A DNA stretch of 47,657 bases from contig NZ_NFLH01000017.1 of assembly GCF_002160815.1 (NCBI RefSeq), positions 1-47,657 on the forward strand, in the 5' to 3' direction. Numbering within the stretch: position 1 is the first letter of the stretch; each line of letters opens with the position of its first letter. The position numbers were made by a program, and so were the translations under genes. Below, piece by piece: positions 24,569 through 35,242 of this stretch. The DNA is from Massilimicrobiota sp. An134. GTDB taxonomy: Bacteria; Bacillota_I; Bacilli_A; Erysipelotrichales; Coprobacillaceae. The notes beneath the pieces were generated by a model. The model searched no databases, was not told where the DNA came from, and saw only the letters and a program-made list of their open reading frames with translations.

Positions 24569-25565
24569 AAAGAAGTGAGTGATATACTGTTTTTAGTTGT
24601 TTTCCTACTCTTTCAAGTGAACGTTCTTCAGCTACTTTTCTCCCTTCTTTCCCTAAATACGGAAGCTTCTTTTCTACAACATTTTGTATCAATTCTATAA
24701 ACTCATCATTATCTTTTCCTTTATAACAATTCTTTCCATGTATAAGCCAACCTTCATAAACAGGTATATCTCTCAAAATAACCTGTTGATAAGATGACAA
24801 CGCTTCTAAAACAACTATTCCTTCTGTTTCTTCATAACTAGGGAAGAAAAACGCATCTGCCCCACAATAAGCACCTTTAATAATATCACCGGTTATATAA
24901 CCAGGAAAAATCACATTGGATGGATGATGTTTAATCACATTTCGAATTTGTTGAGGTATGGTATATAAAGAGATATCTCCAAACCATATAAAAGTATATT
25001 GGGGGAGTTTTTGAGCGATTTCAATAAAATCTAATATTCCTTTTCTTTGGAAAAACAAGCCAACACAGATAATAACTTTTTGTTGTGAAGTAAGATGAAA
25101 ATATTGTTTAAACAATTGAATTCTCTCTTCATTATCATTATATTCTTCAATATCAACACCATTACTTATAGCATATATAGGTATATCTTTATTGACATAA
25201 TGACTAATAAGTTTCTTTGAATATGCTGTTGGTGTAATAAGACAATCCGCTTTTGAATAGATTGTCATTAATCGTTTTCTAAATAGAGATGACATCTGAT
25301 TTGATAAAATAAATGAATTTTTAAAATCCTCTTCCGTACTATGCGCATGAACAATGACTTTTTTGTGCATTTGATGACAACGATGTATGAGCCACTGACT
25401 CTGAAGTCCAACTGTGTTGATATGTGCAATATCAAAGGATTCTCGAGGATCTAAAGTATATTCTATTCCTTGAGATTGCAATGCTATGATTTGATGTTTA
25501 AGTGCTCTTCCGATACCAGATTTTCTAATCATATTCTGATTTTCAAAATATAATAAAACTTTCAT
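24567..25565 (-). CDS. GT4 glycosyltransferase, CpoA/LafB-like (glycolipid synthesis)
   Basis: A 332-aa GT-B enzyme. The start MKVLLYFENQNMIRKSGIGR followed by ALKHQ strongly recalls CpoA/LafB, which add a second sugar to glucosyl-diacylglycerol in streptococci and lactobacilli. That subfamily call is from memory of the signature. The C-terminal domain has SNGVDIEEY, the FFQRKGILDFIEIAQKL loop and the E-x7-E-like motif PSYEETEGIVVLEALSSY. It would act at the inner membrane face on glycolipid anchors for membrane or lipoteichoic acid. The start at 25565 has GAAAGGTGAT upstream. The usual partner (LafA/DgdA-like) is not adjacent. Confidence 0.75.
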   Translation of the reverse strand: MKVLLYFENQNMIRKSGIGRALKHQIIALQSQGIEYTLDPRESFDIAHINTVGLQSQWLIHRCHQMHKKVIVHAHSTEEDFKNSFILSNQMSSLFRKRLMTIYSKADCLITPTAYSKKLISHYVNKDIPIYAISNGVDIEEYNDNEERIQLFKQYFHLTSQQKVIICVGLFFQRKGILDFIEIAQKLPQYTFIWFGDISLYTIPQQIRNVIKHHPSNVIFPGYITGDIIKGAYCGADAFFFPSYEETEGIVVLEALSSYQQVILRDIPVYEGWLIHGKNCYKGKDNDEFIELIQNVVEKKLPYLGKEGRKVAEERSLERVGKQLKTVYHSLL

Positions 25566-26018
25566 AATATCACCTTTCCTATCTTCACTATACATAAAAA
25601 AAAGAAGAATAATGAAAAAAATTATGAAAGATTTTCTAAAAAGCATTCTATATTCGTAGCTTTACAATAATAAACAAATATTATTGTTATGATTAATATA
25701 AAACGGTTCTACTCGACATCATGAGTGAGTATTTGAGTAAACGATATATTCATTTTATACATAGATATATGAGTTGAAATCAATTATAAAATATAACTCA
25801 AAATCCTATATTAATGAATAATTATAATCTCATCAATCATAATATAAAATATACATTACATATTAATACCCAATCTCATAACCTATAATTTTGAAGAAAT
25901 GTATGATTTGGCATAAAATAATATTGAAGAAATGTATGATTTAGCATAAAATAATATTGAAGAAATGTATGATTTAGAACAAAACAATATTGAAGAAATG
26001 TAAAAAGGAGTGATGGCA
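25566..26018. other. Very AT-rich intergenic region containing a 33-bp tandem array
   Basis: No gene with a ribosome site is seen on either strand. The left two thirds are AT-rich with no clear structure; the right end holds a tandem repeat (25891-26000) that runs into the ribosome site of the AAA/DUF4143 gene. Confidence 0.6.
25891..26000 (+). repeat. 33-bp tandem repeat, 3.3 copies, just before an AAA/DUF4143 gene
   Basis: Copies start at 25891, 25924, 25957 and 25990 (the last partial). Each opens with TTGAAGAAATGTATGATTT. Copies 1 and 2 differ by one base; copy 3 has diverged in its second half. The partial copy ends directly at the AAAAAGGAG ribosome site. The period is 11 codons or about three helical turns; an in-frame TAA in copies 1 and 2 argues against a translated repeat. 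Confidence 0.9.
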
Positions 26019-27344
26019 GTGTATTTCAAAAGAAAAGCTTACGATAAATTAATAGATTGGAAATCAAATTATGCTGATAACTATGCTGTTTTGTTAGAAG
26101 GTGCAAGACGTGTAGGAAAATCAACAATAGCTAAATTATTTGCTGAAAATGAGTATAAATCATACATTTTGATAGATTTTTCAATTGCTTCAGCTGATAT
26201 ATTATCCTGCTTTGATGATATTAATAATTTGGATATGTTTTTTTTAAGGTTACAGGCAATCACTGGAATTAATTTATATGAACATGAGTCAGTTATTATT
26301 TTTGATGAAGTACAGTTATTTCCTAAAGCCAGACAAGCAATTAAGCACTTGGTAAAAGATGGACGATATCATTATATTGAAACTGGTTCTTTAATATCCA
26401 TTAAAAAAAATGTGAAAGATATCTTAATCCCTTCTGAAGAAATGAAAATTGAAGTCTATCCTATGGATTATGAAGAATTCTGCAATGCCACAGGAAATAA
26501 TTATAATTTAATAAAGCAATTGTTTGATATGAAAAGAGCAATTGGTCAAGAAGTGAATAGAAAACTCATGAGAGATATTAGGATATATATGGCAGTCGGT
26601 GGTATGCCTCAAGCTGTTGAAGCATATGTGAATGGGAATAATTTTTCCACTATAGATAATGTAAAGCGTCAAATTATTCATCTTTATGAAGAAGATTTCA
26701 AAAAAATAGATCCATCAGGAAAAATATCTGCGCTTTATCATTCAATCCCCGCTCAATTAGCTAAAGATCAAAAGAAATACCGTATGTCCACTGCGCTAAA
26801 AAAGAGAACGACGATTAAAGAAGAAGAATTATTATTTGATTTATTTGATTCTAAAACTGTATTACCCTGCTACAATTCAACCGATCCTAAAGTGAGTTTG
26901 ACTTCAACGAAAGATTTAAATAGCTATAAACTCTATTTATCTGATACGGGATTATTCGTAACACTTATGTTTATAGACCGACCTATTACAGAAAATGAAA
27001 TATATGCTAAACTTCTTTCTGATAAATTACCAGCAAATTTAGGATATTTATATGAAAACTTAATGGCACAATTATTAGCTTCAAAAGATAGAGAATTATA
27101 TTATCATACATGGCAAAAAGAAAATAGCACTCATTATTATGAGATAGACTTTTTAATTTCTGAAGGTAGTAAAATTTCAGCTATTGAGGTCAAATCTTCA
27201 GGTTCGGGTAAACATGATTCTATATGTAAATTTGAAAAAAAATATTCAAAACATATAAAAAATTGTTATATCTTTTCGCAAAAAGACTACAAACAGGAAA
27301 ATGGTATACAGTTTATGCCCATATATTTAGCCCCATTTATATAA
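26019..27344 (+). CDS. AAA ATPase with C-terminal DUF4143, intact paralogue
   Basis: A 441-aa protein. Walker A is EGARRVGKSTIA (about residues 27-38) and Walker B VIIFDEVQL, followed by a sensor-like YIETGSLISI. The C-terminal DUF4143 part carries YEIDFLISEGSKISAIEVKSSG, a PD-(D/E)xK-like nuclease-fold signature. It is a widespread family of unknown function in gut bacteria, often in several copies per genome. AAAAAGGAG ends 8 nt before the GTG at 26019, which gives MYFKRKAYDK aligned with the paralogue's MFKRKIYEK, so this start is preferred to the GTG/ATG at 26010/26013. The second copy, at 6250-7613, is frameshifted. Confidence 0.87.
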   Translation: MYFKRKAYDKLIDWKSNYADNYAVLLEGARRVGKSTIAKLFAENEYKSYILIDFSIASADILSCFDDINNLDMFFLRLQAITGINLYEHESVIIFDEVQLFPKARQAIKHLVKDGRYHYIETGSLISIKKNVKDILIPSEEMKIEVYPMDYEEFCNATGNNYNLIKQLFDMKRAIGQEVNRKLMRDIRIYMAVGGMPQAVEAYVNGNNFSTIDNVKRQIIHLYEEDFKKIDPSGKISALYHSIPAQLAKDQKKYRMSTALKKRTTIKEEELLFDLFDSKTVLPCYNSTDPKVSLTSTKDLNSYKLYLSDTGLFVTLMFIDRPITENEIYAKLLSDKLPANLGYLYENLMAQLLASKDRELYYHTWQKENSTHYYEIDFLISEGSKISAIEVKSSGSGKHDSICKFEKKYSKHIKNCYIFSQKDYKQENGIQFMPIYLAPFI

Positions 27345-27434
27345 AATCTATTATTTAATAGAAAAAAGAATAACTTACAAGATATCTCTCCTTATCAAAA
27401 TGAATAATTGAAATATCTCTAAATAATAAGTCTT

Positions 27435-27450
27435 GAAATCACGTGATTTC
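27435..27450. promoter_or_regulatory. 16-bp perfect palindrome upstream of RpiR gene
   Basis: GAAATCACGTGATTTC lies 45-60 nt before the RpiR start, overlapping the probable -35 region. It is a likely autoregulatory operator; no second copy was seen elsewhere in the window. Confidence 0.5.
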
Positions 27451-27495
27451 TTTGAGAATAATATGTTACAATAATGATATAAGGAGTGTGAGGCT

Positions 27496-28389
27496 ATGCT
27501 TTTAGTTGATAAATTAATTCAAAAAGATAATTTTTCAAAAAGTGAAATGATTATCGCTGATTATATTATTAATCTTGGTGAAGATATCAAAGATATTTCA
27601 GCCAGAAAAATCGCAAGAGAAACATATACTTCCCCAGGAACAGTTTTAAATCTATGTGAAAAAGTTGGTGTTAAAGGATTTGATCATTTTAAAAGTGCAT
27701 ATTTAAAAGAAATACAATATCTTGATCAGCAGTTTGGAACCGTTGATCCTAATATTCCTTTTCATGAAAATGATACTTTTTTTATGATTGCTAATAAAAT
27801 GGGAACTCTATATGAAGAGACTATTAAAGATACTTTATCCTTATTACAACATGATTCCTTACAAAAAGCTGTCCTTACATTATCCAAAGCTCAAAATATT
27901 CATATTTACTCTTTTGGAACCGCACTTAATATTGCAGAATCGTTTAAAGAAAAAATGATGAAAATAGGAAAAAATGTTTATATCACCAACAATTTAAATT
28001 ATCAAAGATATGAAATGAATTGTATTACCAATCGTGATTGTGTGATCTTTATTTCATATTCTGGTGAGACAGGAAATATTATTGATATGGCCCAAACCTG
28101 TATTATAAAAAAGATTCCCTTTATTTCTATGACATCTTTTGGAGAAAATACATTAAGTCAAATGAGTGATATCAATCTCTTTATTTCTACCAGAGAACGA
28201 TTAACTCATAATATCGCAAATTTTAATAGTAATTTATCAATTTTCTTTCTTTTAGACATTTTATACGCTACTTACTTTTCATTAAATTATATGGACAATC
28301 TTGAATATAAAATGAATGTTACTCATAAATTTGAAAATAAGCGTAGTTCTACTAATCCTATCTTAATTGATAATACTCATAAAAAATAA
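27496..28389 (+). CDS. RpiR/MurR family regulator (HTH + SIS domains)
   Basis: A 297-aa protein. The N-terminal HTH_6 (SKSEMIIADYIINLGEDIKD followed by ARETYTSPGTVLNLCEKVG) precedes a SIS sugar-phosphate-binding domain at about residues 110-260 (IHIYSFGTALNIAESF and VIFISYSGETGNIIDMA). RpiR proteins sense phosphosugars. It lies directly upstream of a 6-phospho-beta-glucosidase and a PTS EIIC gene, its expected targets. TAAGGAG precedes the ATG. A palindrome upstream and a paired inverted repeat downstream are candidate operators. Confidence 0.9.
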   Translation: MLLVDKLIQKDNFSKSEMIIADYIINLGEDIKDISARKIARETYTSPGTVLNLCEKVGVKGFDHFKSAYLKEIQYLDQQFGTVDPNIPFHENDTFFMIANKMGTLYEETIKDTLSLLQHDSLQKAVLTLSKAQNIHIYSFGTALNIAESFKEKMMKIGKNVYITNNLNYQRYEMNCITNRDCVIFISYSGETGNIIDMAQTCIIKKIPFISMTSFGENTLSQMSDINLFISTRERLTHNIANFNSNLSIFFLLDILYATYFSLNYMDNLEYKMNVTHKFENKRSSTNPILIDNTHKK

Positions 28390-28440
28390 CACTGTTCAGT
28401 TTTATATTTCAATTTTTTGACAAATTTTTTAACAGTGTTA
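28387..28440 (+). promoter_or_regulatory. Paired inverted arms around a -35 box before GH1
   Basis: TAACACTGTT (28387-28396) and AACAGTGTTA (28431-28440) are perfect inverted repeats 34 nt apart, and a consensus TTGACA (28417-28422) lies between them. The left arm overlaps the RpiR stop. It could be a two-site operator over the GH1 promoter or a long hairpin ending RpiR transcription. The -10 is weak (TTAAAT at 15 nt). Confidence 0.45.
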
Positions 28441-28441
28441 A

Positions 28442-29917
<1,476 letters not shown>

Positions 29918-29934
29918 GGAAAGAGGGTAAAAAA

Positions 29935-31221
29935 ATGAATAATGTGTTTGAAAAAATGAACGAAAAGCTTGTCCCTATTGCTATGAAAATTAGTAGTAAT
30001 AGATATTTGACAGCTATTAAAGAAGGCTTTTTCGGTGTTATGCCAATTATTATTGTAGGATCTATATTCCTACTACTTACAAGCATTCCAATAAATGGTT
30101 ATGAAGAGTTTATGGCAGGTATATTAGGAGAAAATTGGAATGATATCTTTATGTTTCCATATCGTATCAGTTATGGACTCATGTCACTATATGTTGTCGT
30201 AGGGATTGCTAAGTCTTTAGCAAATCACTATCAAATAGGAAGTCGTGAATCTATCATCGTTGCTTTCGTCTCTTATTTTATGTTAACTCCTTTGATTGTA
30301 GATGCAGACAATGCTAAAGGTTTACCAATTGATAATTTCGGTGCTTCTGGTTTGTTTTTAGCTATTATTTCATCTTGTTTAGCAGTTGAAATATATCGTT
30401 TTATCTTAAAGAGAGGATGGACAATCAAACTTCCTGATGCTGTTCCACAAAACGTAGCTAAGCCATTTGAAGCTTTAATTCCAGTTGCTTTTATCTTTAT
30501 TATCTTTAATATTATTCGTTTAATTTTTGTAAATACTGATTTTGGTAGTGCACAAAACTTTATCTTTACAATGTTACAACAACCTTTACAATCTCTTGGT
30601 AGTACTTTACCAGCAACTTGTATTGTTTTATTCATTGAAGCTATTTTATGGTGTTTTGGTTTACATGGTTCTTCTATTGTTTCTGCTGTTATGAATCCAA
30701 TTTGGAGATCACTCTCTGCAGAAAATGCTGCTGCACTTGAACTAGGACAAGCTGCTACTAATATTGTTAATTATCAATTTATTGCTAACTTTGTCAAAAT
30801 CGGAGGAACTGCTGCAACTTTAGGTTTAGCTATTGTTATTCTTCTCACAGCTAAATCATCTCAATATAAAGCATTAGGAAAATTATCTATTGTCCCTGCT
30901 TTATTCAATATTAATGAGCCAATTGTCTTTGGATTACCAATTGTTCTCAATCCAATTATGGCTATTCCATTTATTGTTGCTAATATTGCTGTTGCTATAG
31001 TAACTTATGCTGCCACATTCTTTGGATTAGTTCCAGTAAGTATTGGTGTCGAAGTTCCATGGACAACTCCACCTATTATTTCAGGATTCTTATTATGTGG
31101 TTGGCAAGGTGCTGTTTTACAAATTGTTCTTATTCTTGTGAGTATGGCTATCTACTATCCATTCTTTAAAATGCAAGATAAACAAGAATACGATAATGAA
31201 CAGCTTGCCACAAAACAATAA
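29935..31221 (+). CDS. PTS EIIC permease, lactose/cellobiose (CelB) type
   Basis: A 428-aa membrane protein with about 10 helices. The family motifs LHGSSIVSAVMNPIW and NEPIVFGLPIVLNPIMAIPF are present. It carries the sugar across the membrane during phosphorylation and depends on EIIA and EIIB proteins, neither of which is next to it; the nearest EIIB is at 38368-38697 on the other strand. It begins 17 nt after the GH1 stop with an AGAGGG ribosome site, and a strong terminator follows it. Confidence 0.92.
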   Translation: MNNVFEKMNEKLVPIAMKISSNRYLTAIKEGFFGVMPIIIVGSIFLLLTSIPINGYEEFMAGILGENWNDIFMFPYRISYGLMSLYVVVGIAKSLANHYQIGSRESIIVAFVSYFMLTPLIVDADNAKGLPIDNFGASGLFLAIISSCLAVEIYRFILKRGWTIKLPDAVPQNVAKPFEALIPVAFIFIIFNIIRLIFVNTDFGSAQNFIFTMLQQPLQSLGSTLPATCIVLFIEAILWCFGLHGSSIVSAVMNPIWRSLSAENAAALELGQAATNIVNYQFIANFVKIGGTAATLGLAIVILLTAKSSQYKALGKLSIVPALFNINEPIVFGLPIVLNPIMAIPFIVANIAVAIVTYAATFFGLVPVSIGVEVPWTTPPIISGFLLCGWQGAVLQIVLILVSMAIYYPFFKMQDKQEYDNEQLATKQ

Positions 31222-31224
31222 AAC

Positions 31225-31252
31225 AAAAGGCATGAAAAGCATGCCTTTTTTC
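31225..31252 (+). terminator. Terminator after the EIIC gene
   Basis: AAAAGGCATG (31225-31234) pairs with CATGCCTTTT (31240-31249) across AAAAG, followed by Ts. The genes downstream are therefore expressed by read-through or from their own promoter. Confidence 0.85.
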
Positions 31253-31269
31253 ACAGGAGGAATAAAAAA

Positions 31270-31761
31270 ATGAATAATATATCACTTATAAAAAGAGCTA
31301 TTGCCTATATGATTGATTTATATTTAGGTACACTTTTATCTACAATTCCTATTTCTCTTACTACTTATTATCAATTTCATCAAATATCTCAAGATATCAC
31401 GTTATTTTCTAAACCTATATCTTCTATTTTACTCTTATTAAGTATATTTGCATTAATCCTATATTTTCTAGTTATCCCATATTTCTTTCATGGACAAACG
31501 ATCGGAAAGAAAATTATGAAATATAAAATTTGTTACTCATCTTTTTCATCATTATGTATTAGACAATGTATATATATGGTTTGCTTAACTTCTCTTACAT
31601 CTTTAATCATTCAGTTTATCTCTTTATTTTCTTCCATTTCATTAACACCTTATATAAACACTTTCGTTTTTATTTTATCTTTCGTTATGATTATTTATAT
31701 ACTTTGTCATAGAAATCACATTGCATTGTATGATCAATTAGCTAAAACAGAAATTCAATAA
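31270..31761 (+). CDS. RDD family membrane protein
   Basis: A 163-aa protein with four or so membrane helices. It opens SLIKRAIAYMIDLYLGTLLS, where R, A and D match the RDD motif (Arg in the first helix, Asp following), and later has HGQTIGKKIMKYKI, the second conserved RDD segment. The function is unknown; some members are linked to Na+/H+ exchange. CAGGAGGA precedes the ATG. It is first of the group after the EIIC terminator, 10 nt ahead of an M20 peptidase gene. Confidence 0.82.
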   Translation: MNNISLIKRAIAYMIDLYLGTLLSTIPISLTTYYQFHQISQDITLFSKPISSILLLLSIFALILYFLVIPYFFHGQTIGKKIMKYKICYSSFSSLCIRQCIYMVCLTSLTSLIIQFISLFSSISLTPYINTFVFILSFVMIIYILCHRNHIALYDQLAKTEIQ

Positions 31762-31771
31762 GGAGTCGCTT

Positions 31772-32920
31772 ATGGATTATTTAACACATAATGAAATAAA
31801 ATATGTTCAACAACATCTTGAAGAGAATATTCAATTATTAAAAACACTGACAGAAATTCCTTCACCTACTTTTCATGAAAAAAAACGTGCTACTTTTTGC
31901 TTGAATTGGCTGCAATCAATAGGTGCGAATGCTTATATGGATAATGTTAATAATGTTATTTGTCCAATTAATGGGGAAAATAATGAAACATTAATCATTA
32001 TTATGGCTCATAATGATATTGCTTTTCCTGATATTCAGAATATTCAAGTCAAACAAGTTGATAACAAACTTTTTGCTCCTGGTATTGGAGATGATACGGC
32101 TAATATGGTCAATATGTTAATGACCATACAATATATTATCAAGATGAGACTTCAACCAAAATATCAAATCTTATTTGTCATCAATTCAGGAGAAGAAGGA
32201 TTAGGTAATTCTATGGGTTGCCGTCAGATTATAGAAAAATATCATTCAAAGATTAAGGAATTTATTTCTTTGGATGGCTATCTCAATGAATGTACTTATT
32301 GTGCAGTTGGCTCAAAACGTTATCAGATTGATGTAAAAACACATGGAGGGCATTCTTATGTTAATTTTGGTCAAGAAAACGCAATTGCCTGGATTGCAAA
32401 GATTATTACACAATTAAATCAAATTTCTTTACCAACTGAAGCAAAAACAACTTTTAATTTTGGAAAAATAGAAGGTGGAAGTGCTATTAATGTTATTGCT
32501 AATCATGCCTCTGTAACATATGAATTTCGTTCATCAAGTCAACAATGCCTAAATATTATGGAACAATCGTTTCAAAAAATCATTAATAATATAAATGATA
32601 AACATATTGATATTCAAATCAAAGTATTAGGAGAGCGTCCTGGTAATGGACCTTTATCACAAGAAAAAATGAGAAAATTTACAAGTAGAAATCTTAATAT
32701 AATTCAACATTTTTATAAAAAGAATATTATTTTATGTGAAAATTCTACTGATTCCAATATCCCACTATCATATGGTATTTGTGCAAATACGATAGGAACA
32801 ATTATTGGCGGTGATGCTCATACTTATCATGAATGGATTGACATTAACAGTATTCCTATTGGGTTTCAAGTTGCTATGGCATTGATTCTTCAATATGTTG
32901 ATTGGGAGTTACGTATATGA
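31772..32920 (+). CDS. M20 family metallopeptidase
   Basis: A 382-aa cytosolic zinc peptidase. Metal-ligand motifs visible are MAHNDIAF (H-x-D), GIGDDTANM (bridging Asp), NSGEEGLGN (catalytic and metal Glu), SLDGYLNE, and a late GGDAHTYHEWIDI (His). A dimerisation insert (HGGHSYVNFGQENA) is present. It probably trims dipeptides, tripeptides or N-acyl amino acids. TAAGGAGTCGCTT precedes the ATG. Its stop overlaps the AEC carrier start (ATGA), so peptidase and carrier are co-translated. Confidence 0.85.
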   Translation: MDYLTHNEIKYVQQHLEENIQLLKTLTEIPSPTFHEKKRATFCLNWLQSIGANAYMDNVNNVICPINGENNETLIIIMAHNDIAFPDIQNIQVKQVDNKLFAPGIGDDTANMVNMLMTIQYIIKMRLQPKYQILFVINSGEEGLGNSMGCRQIIEKYHSKIKEFISLDGYLNECTYCAVGSKRYQIDVKTHGGHSYVNFGQENAIAWIAKIITQLNQISLPTEAKTTFNFGKIEGGSAINVIANHASVTYEFRSSSQQCLNIMEQSFQKIINNINDKHIDIQIKVLGERPGNGPLSQEKMRKFTSRNLNIIQHFYKKNIILCENSTDSNIPLSYGICANTIGTIIGGDAHTYHEWIDINSIPIGFQVAMALILQYVDWELRI

Positions 32921-33831
32921 GTATAACTATCATTTGCTTACAATTGTTTCAATTATTAATGATGATCTGTTTAGGATTTGTCATTGGTAAATGCCACCTT
33001 TTTCATCATCATTTTTCTAATGATTTAACAAAATTTGTTTTGAATATCACTATGCCTTTTTTGATTTTATCTTCTGTAACAACATCTCATTTTGATCAAT
33101 TGCCTATTTTAGATATTCTCTATGCTAGTTTTTTATTAGTTATTCTATTACCTATTATTGCCTATATTATCATCAAAGTATTCCATATCCAAAAAGATGC
33201 ATCCTTACATATGTTTATGATAAGTTACCCTAATGTGGGTTTTATGGGTTTTCCTTTAATTCAATCTATTTATGGACAAGGTGCTTTACTATATACTGCT
33301 ATTATTAATATCGGTTTTAATATTTCTTTATTTTCTATTGGTATATTTATGATGAACTATCAAAATAAGCATGAATTTCATTTTTCTTTTCAAAAAATAA
33401 TAACTCCAGGTATTATTTCCTCCTTATTAGCTTTATTCATATATGCCTTCTCAATTACCATTCCTTCGCCTATTGCTAACTTTTGTACAAATATTGGAAA
33501 TATGACAACTCCATTATCCATGTTCATAATTGGTCTTACTATGTCACAATATCATCTTAAACAAATGTTATTTGAAGGCCGTGTTTATCTATTTTGTATC
33601 TTTATTAACTTTATATTACCAATTTGTTTTATGCCTTTATTTCAATTCATTCAGAATAATATTGTTAAAGGTATTGCATTAATTATATTGGCTATGCCTG
33701 TAGCAAACAGTGCAGCATTATATGCTAAAACTTATCATCAAAATGAACAATTAGCTGTACAAACAATTTTTATTTCTACATTGCTTTCCGTTATTACTAT
33801 TCCTTTACTTGTTTATTTCTTTTTAATATAG
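32917..33831 (+). CDS. AEC family transporter
   Basis: A 304-aa protein with about 10 membrane helices. FQLLMMICLGFVIGKCHLF at the start and ITMPFLILSSV, then YPNVGFMGFPL, are the standard AEC (auxin efflux carrier) motifs, with a matching second half ending in AMPVANSAALYA. Bacterial members move organic acids such as malate or acyl amino acids. The ATG at 32917 overlaps the peptidase stop by 4 nt; the longer frame starting with TTG at 32902 has no ribosome site. Its position between two M20 enzymes suggests transport of their substrate or product. Confidence 0.88.
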   Translation: MSITIICLQLFQLLMMICLGFVIGKCHLFHHHFSNDLTKFVLNITMPFLILSSVTTSHFDQLPILDILYASFLLVILLPIIAYIIIKVFHIQKDASLHMFMISYPNVGFMGFPLIQSIYGQGALLYTAIINIGFNISLFSIGIFMMNYQNKHEFHFSFQKIITPGIISSLLALFIYAFSITIPSPIANFCTNIGNMTTPLSMFIIGLTMSQYHLKQMLFEGRVYLFCIFINFILPICFMPLFQFIQNNIVKGIALIILAMPVANSAALYAKTYHQNEQLAVQTIFISTLLSVITIPLLVYFFLI

Positions 33832-33843
33832 GAGGTTGATTCT

Positions 33844-35241
33844 ATGAGTATTCACCAATATAAACATTTATTACAGTCTATCAATTCTCAAATTTGGTCT
33901 TTTTCTGAAATAGGTTATCAGGAATTTCAGACCGTTAAATTATTGACAAGAACTTTAGCTTCATATGGTTTTAAAATAGAGAAAAATATTGCTGGTATAG
34001 CGACTGCGTTTAAAGCTACTTATGGTCACCAAAAACCAGTTATTGGCTTATTGGCTGAATACGATGCATTAAGTGGTCTAAGTCAAAAAGCTGATTATTT
34101 AAAATATTGTCCTAGAGAGGAAACACATAATGGTCATGGTTGTGGGCATCATTTAATAGGAACAGGTATAGTGGGCTCAGCTCTATTAATAAAAGAATAT
34201 ATTGACCTTCATCCTGATTGTGGATCAATCGTTATTTTTGGTTGTCCAGCTGAAGAAAATGGAGCTGGTAAAACTTATTTAGCCGGAGCTGGTGTTTTTG
34301 ATCAAATTGATGTTGCTTTAACATGGCATCCAAGTACTATGAACACTGTTATGGTGGGAAGCATGCTAGCTAATTGTCAATATTACTTTCGTTTCCATGG
34401 ATTAAGTAGTCATGCTGGTGCGGCTCCTGAAAAAGGAAGAAGTGCCCTAGATGCTGTTGAACTTATGGATATTGGAGTTAATTATTTAAGAGAGCATATG
34501 GAGATGACAGATCGTATTCATTACGCTATAACAAATACTGGTGGAATATCTCCAAATGTTGTTCAATCAGAAGCTGAAGTTCTCTATCTCATTCGTAGTC
34601 GAAATAATCAAAGTGTTCAAAAACTTTTTGAAAGAGTCTCAAATATTGCAAAGGGTGCTGCTCTTATGACTGATACAACTGTTGATATTGTTTTCGATAA
34701 AGCCGTCAGCAATGTTATTCCTAATGATACTTTAGCAACTCTTGTTTATAATGTTATGCAGACGGTTCCTTTACCTCAATATAACACTGAAGAAAAACAA
34801 TATATTAATAATTATCGTAAAATCATTGGTGATGATTGGTATCAAGATTTAGGATTAATCCCCGCTTTTCAATTAGATGTCAGACAAAAATTATGTCAAG
34901 ATCATCCATACGGAGACTTTATTCTTCCCTATTCTCCACAAGATGTTATTGAAACTGCTTCTTCAGACATGGGTGATGTGAGTCAAATAGTTCCTCTTAT
35001 CCAACTTCATTGCGCCTGTTTTTGTTTAGGAACACAACCTCATTCTTGGATTCAAGTCGCACAAGGGACATCTAGTTATGCGATTAAGGGGATGTTATAT
35101 GCCAGTGAAGTACTTTATCAAACATGCATTTGTTTATTTGAAGACACAAATATTATTTTGCAAGCAAAACATGAACAAAAAAAACGTACTCAAAATCAAG
35201 AATACGTATGTCCAATCCCTAAAAAATATTTAAATCAATAA
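33844..35241 (+). CDS. M20D amidohydrolase, AbgB-like
   Basis: A 465-aa protein. LLAEYDALSGL, then HNGHGCGHHLIGTG (metal His pair), GCPAEENGAGKTYLAGAG (catalytic Glu) and LSSHAGAAPEKGRSALDA (dimerisation loop) match the amidohydrolase branch that includes p-aminobenzoyl-glutamate hydrolase subunit B and indole-acyl amino acid hydrolases. It probably cleaves N-acyl or aroyl amino acids in the cytosol. AGGAGGTTGATTCT precedes the ATG. No AbgA-like partner is present, so the exact substrate is open. Confidence 0.86.
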   Translation: MSIHQYKHLLQSINSQIWSFSEIGYQEFQTVKLLTRTLASYGFKIEKNIAGIATAFKATYGHQKPVIGLLAEYDALSGLSQKADYLKYCPREETHNGHGCGHHLIGTGIVGSALLIKEYIDLHPDCGSIVIFGCPAEENGAGKTYLAGAGVFDQIDVALTWHPSTMNTVMVGSMLANCQYYFRFHGLSSHAGAAPEKGRSALDAVELMDIGVNYLREHMEMTDRIHYAITNTGGISPNVVQSEAEVLYLIRSRNNQSVQKLFERVSNIAKGAALMTDTTVDIVFDKAVSNVIPNDTLATLVYNVMQTVPLPQYNTEEKQYINNYRKIIGDDWYQDLGLIPAFQLDVRQKLCQDHPYGDFILPYSPQDVIETASSDMGDVSQIVPLIQLHCACFCLGTQPHSWIQVAQGTSSYAIKGMLYASEVLYQTCICLFEDTNIILQAKHEQKKRTQNQEYVCPIPKKYLNQ

Positions 35242-35242
35242 A

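Noticed and set aside
25891-26000. Possible CRISPR array
   Set aside because: The units are contiguous with no unique spacers, and no cas gene is present; it is a plain tandem repeat.
26010-26018. GTG at 26010 or ATG at 26013 as start of the AAA/DUF4143 gene
   Set aside because: Both fall within or 2 nt after the GGAG ribosome site; the GTG at 26019 has proper spacing and aligns with the paralogue's start.
6250-27344. Composite transposon bounded by the two ATPase genes
   Set aside because: The copies are diverged, one is broken, and no transposase, terminal inverted repeats or target duplications are seen; ordinary operons lie between.
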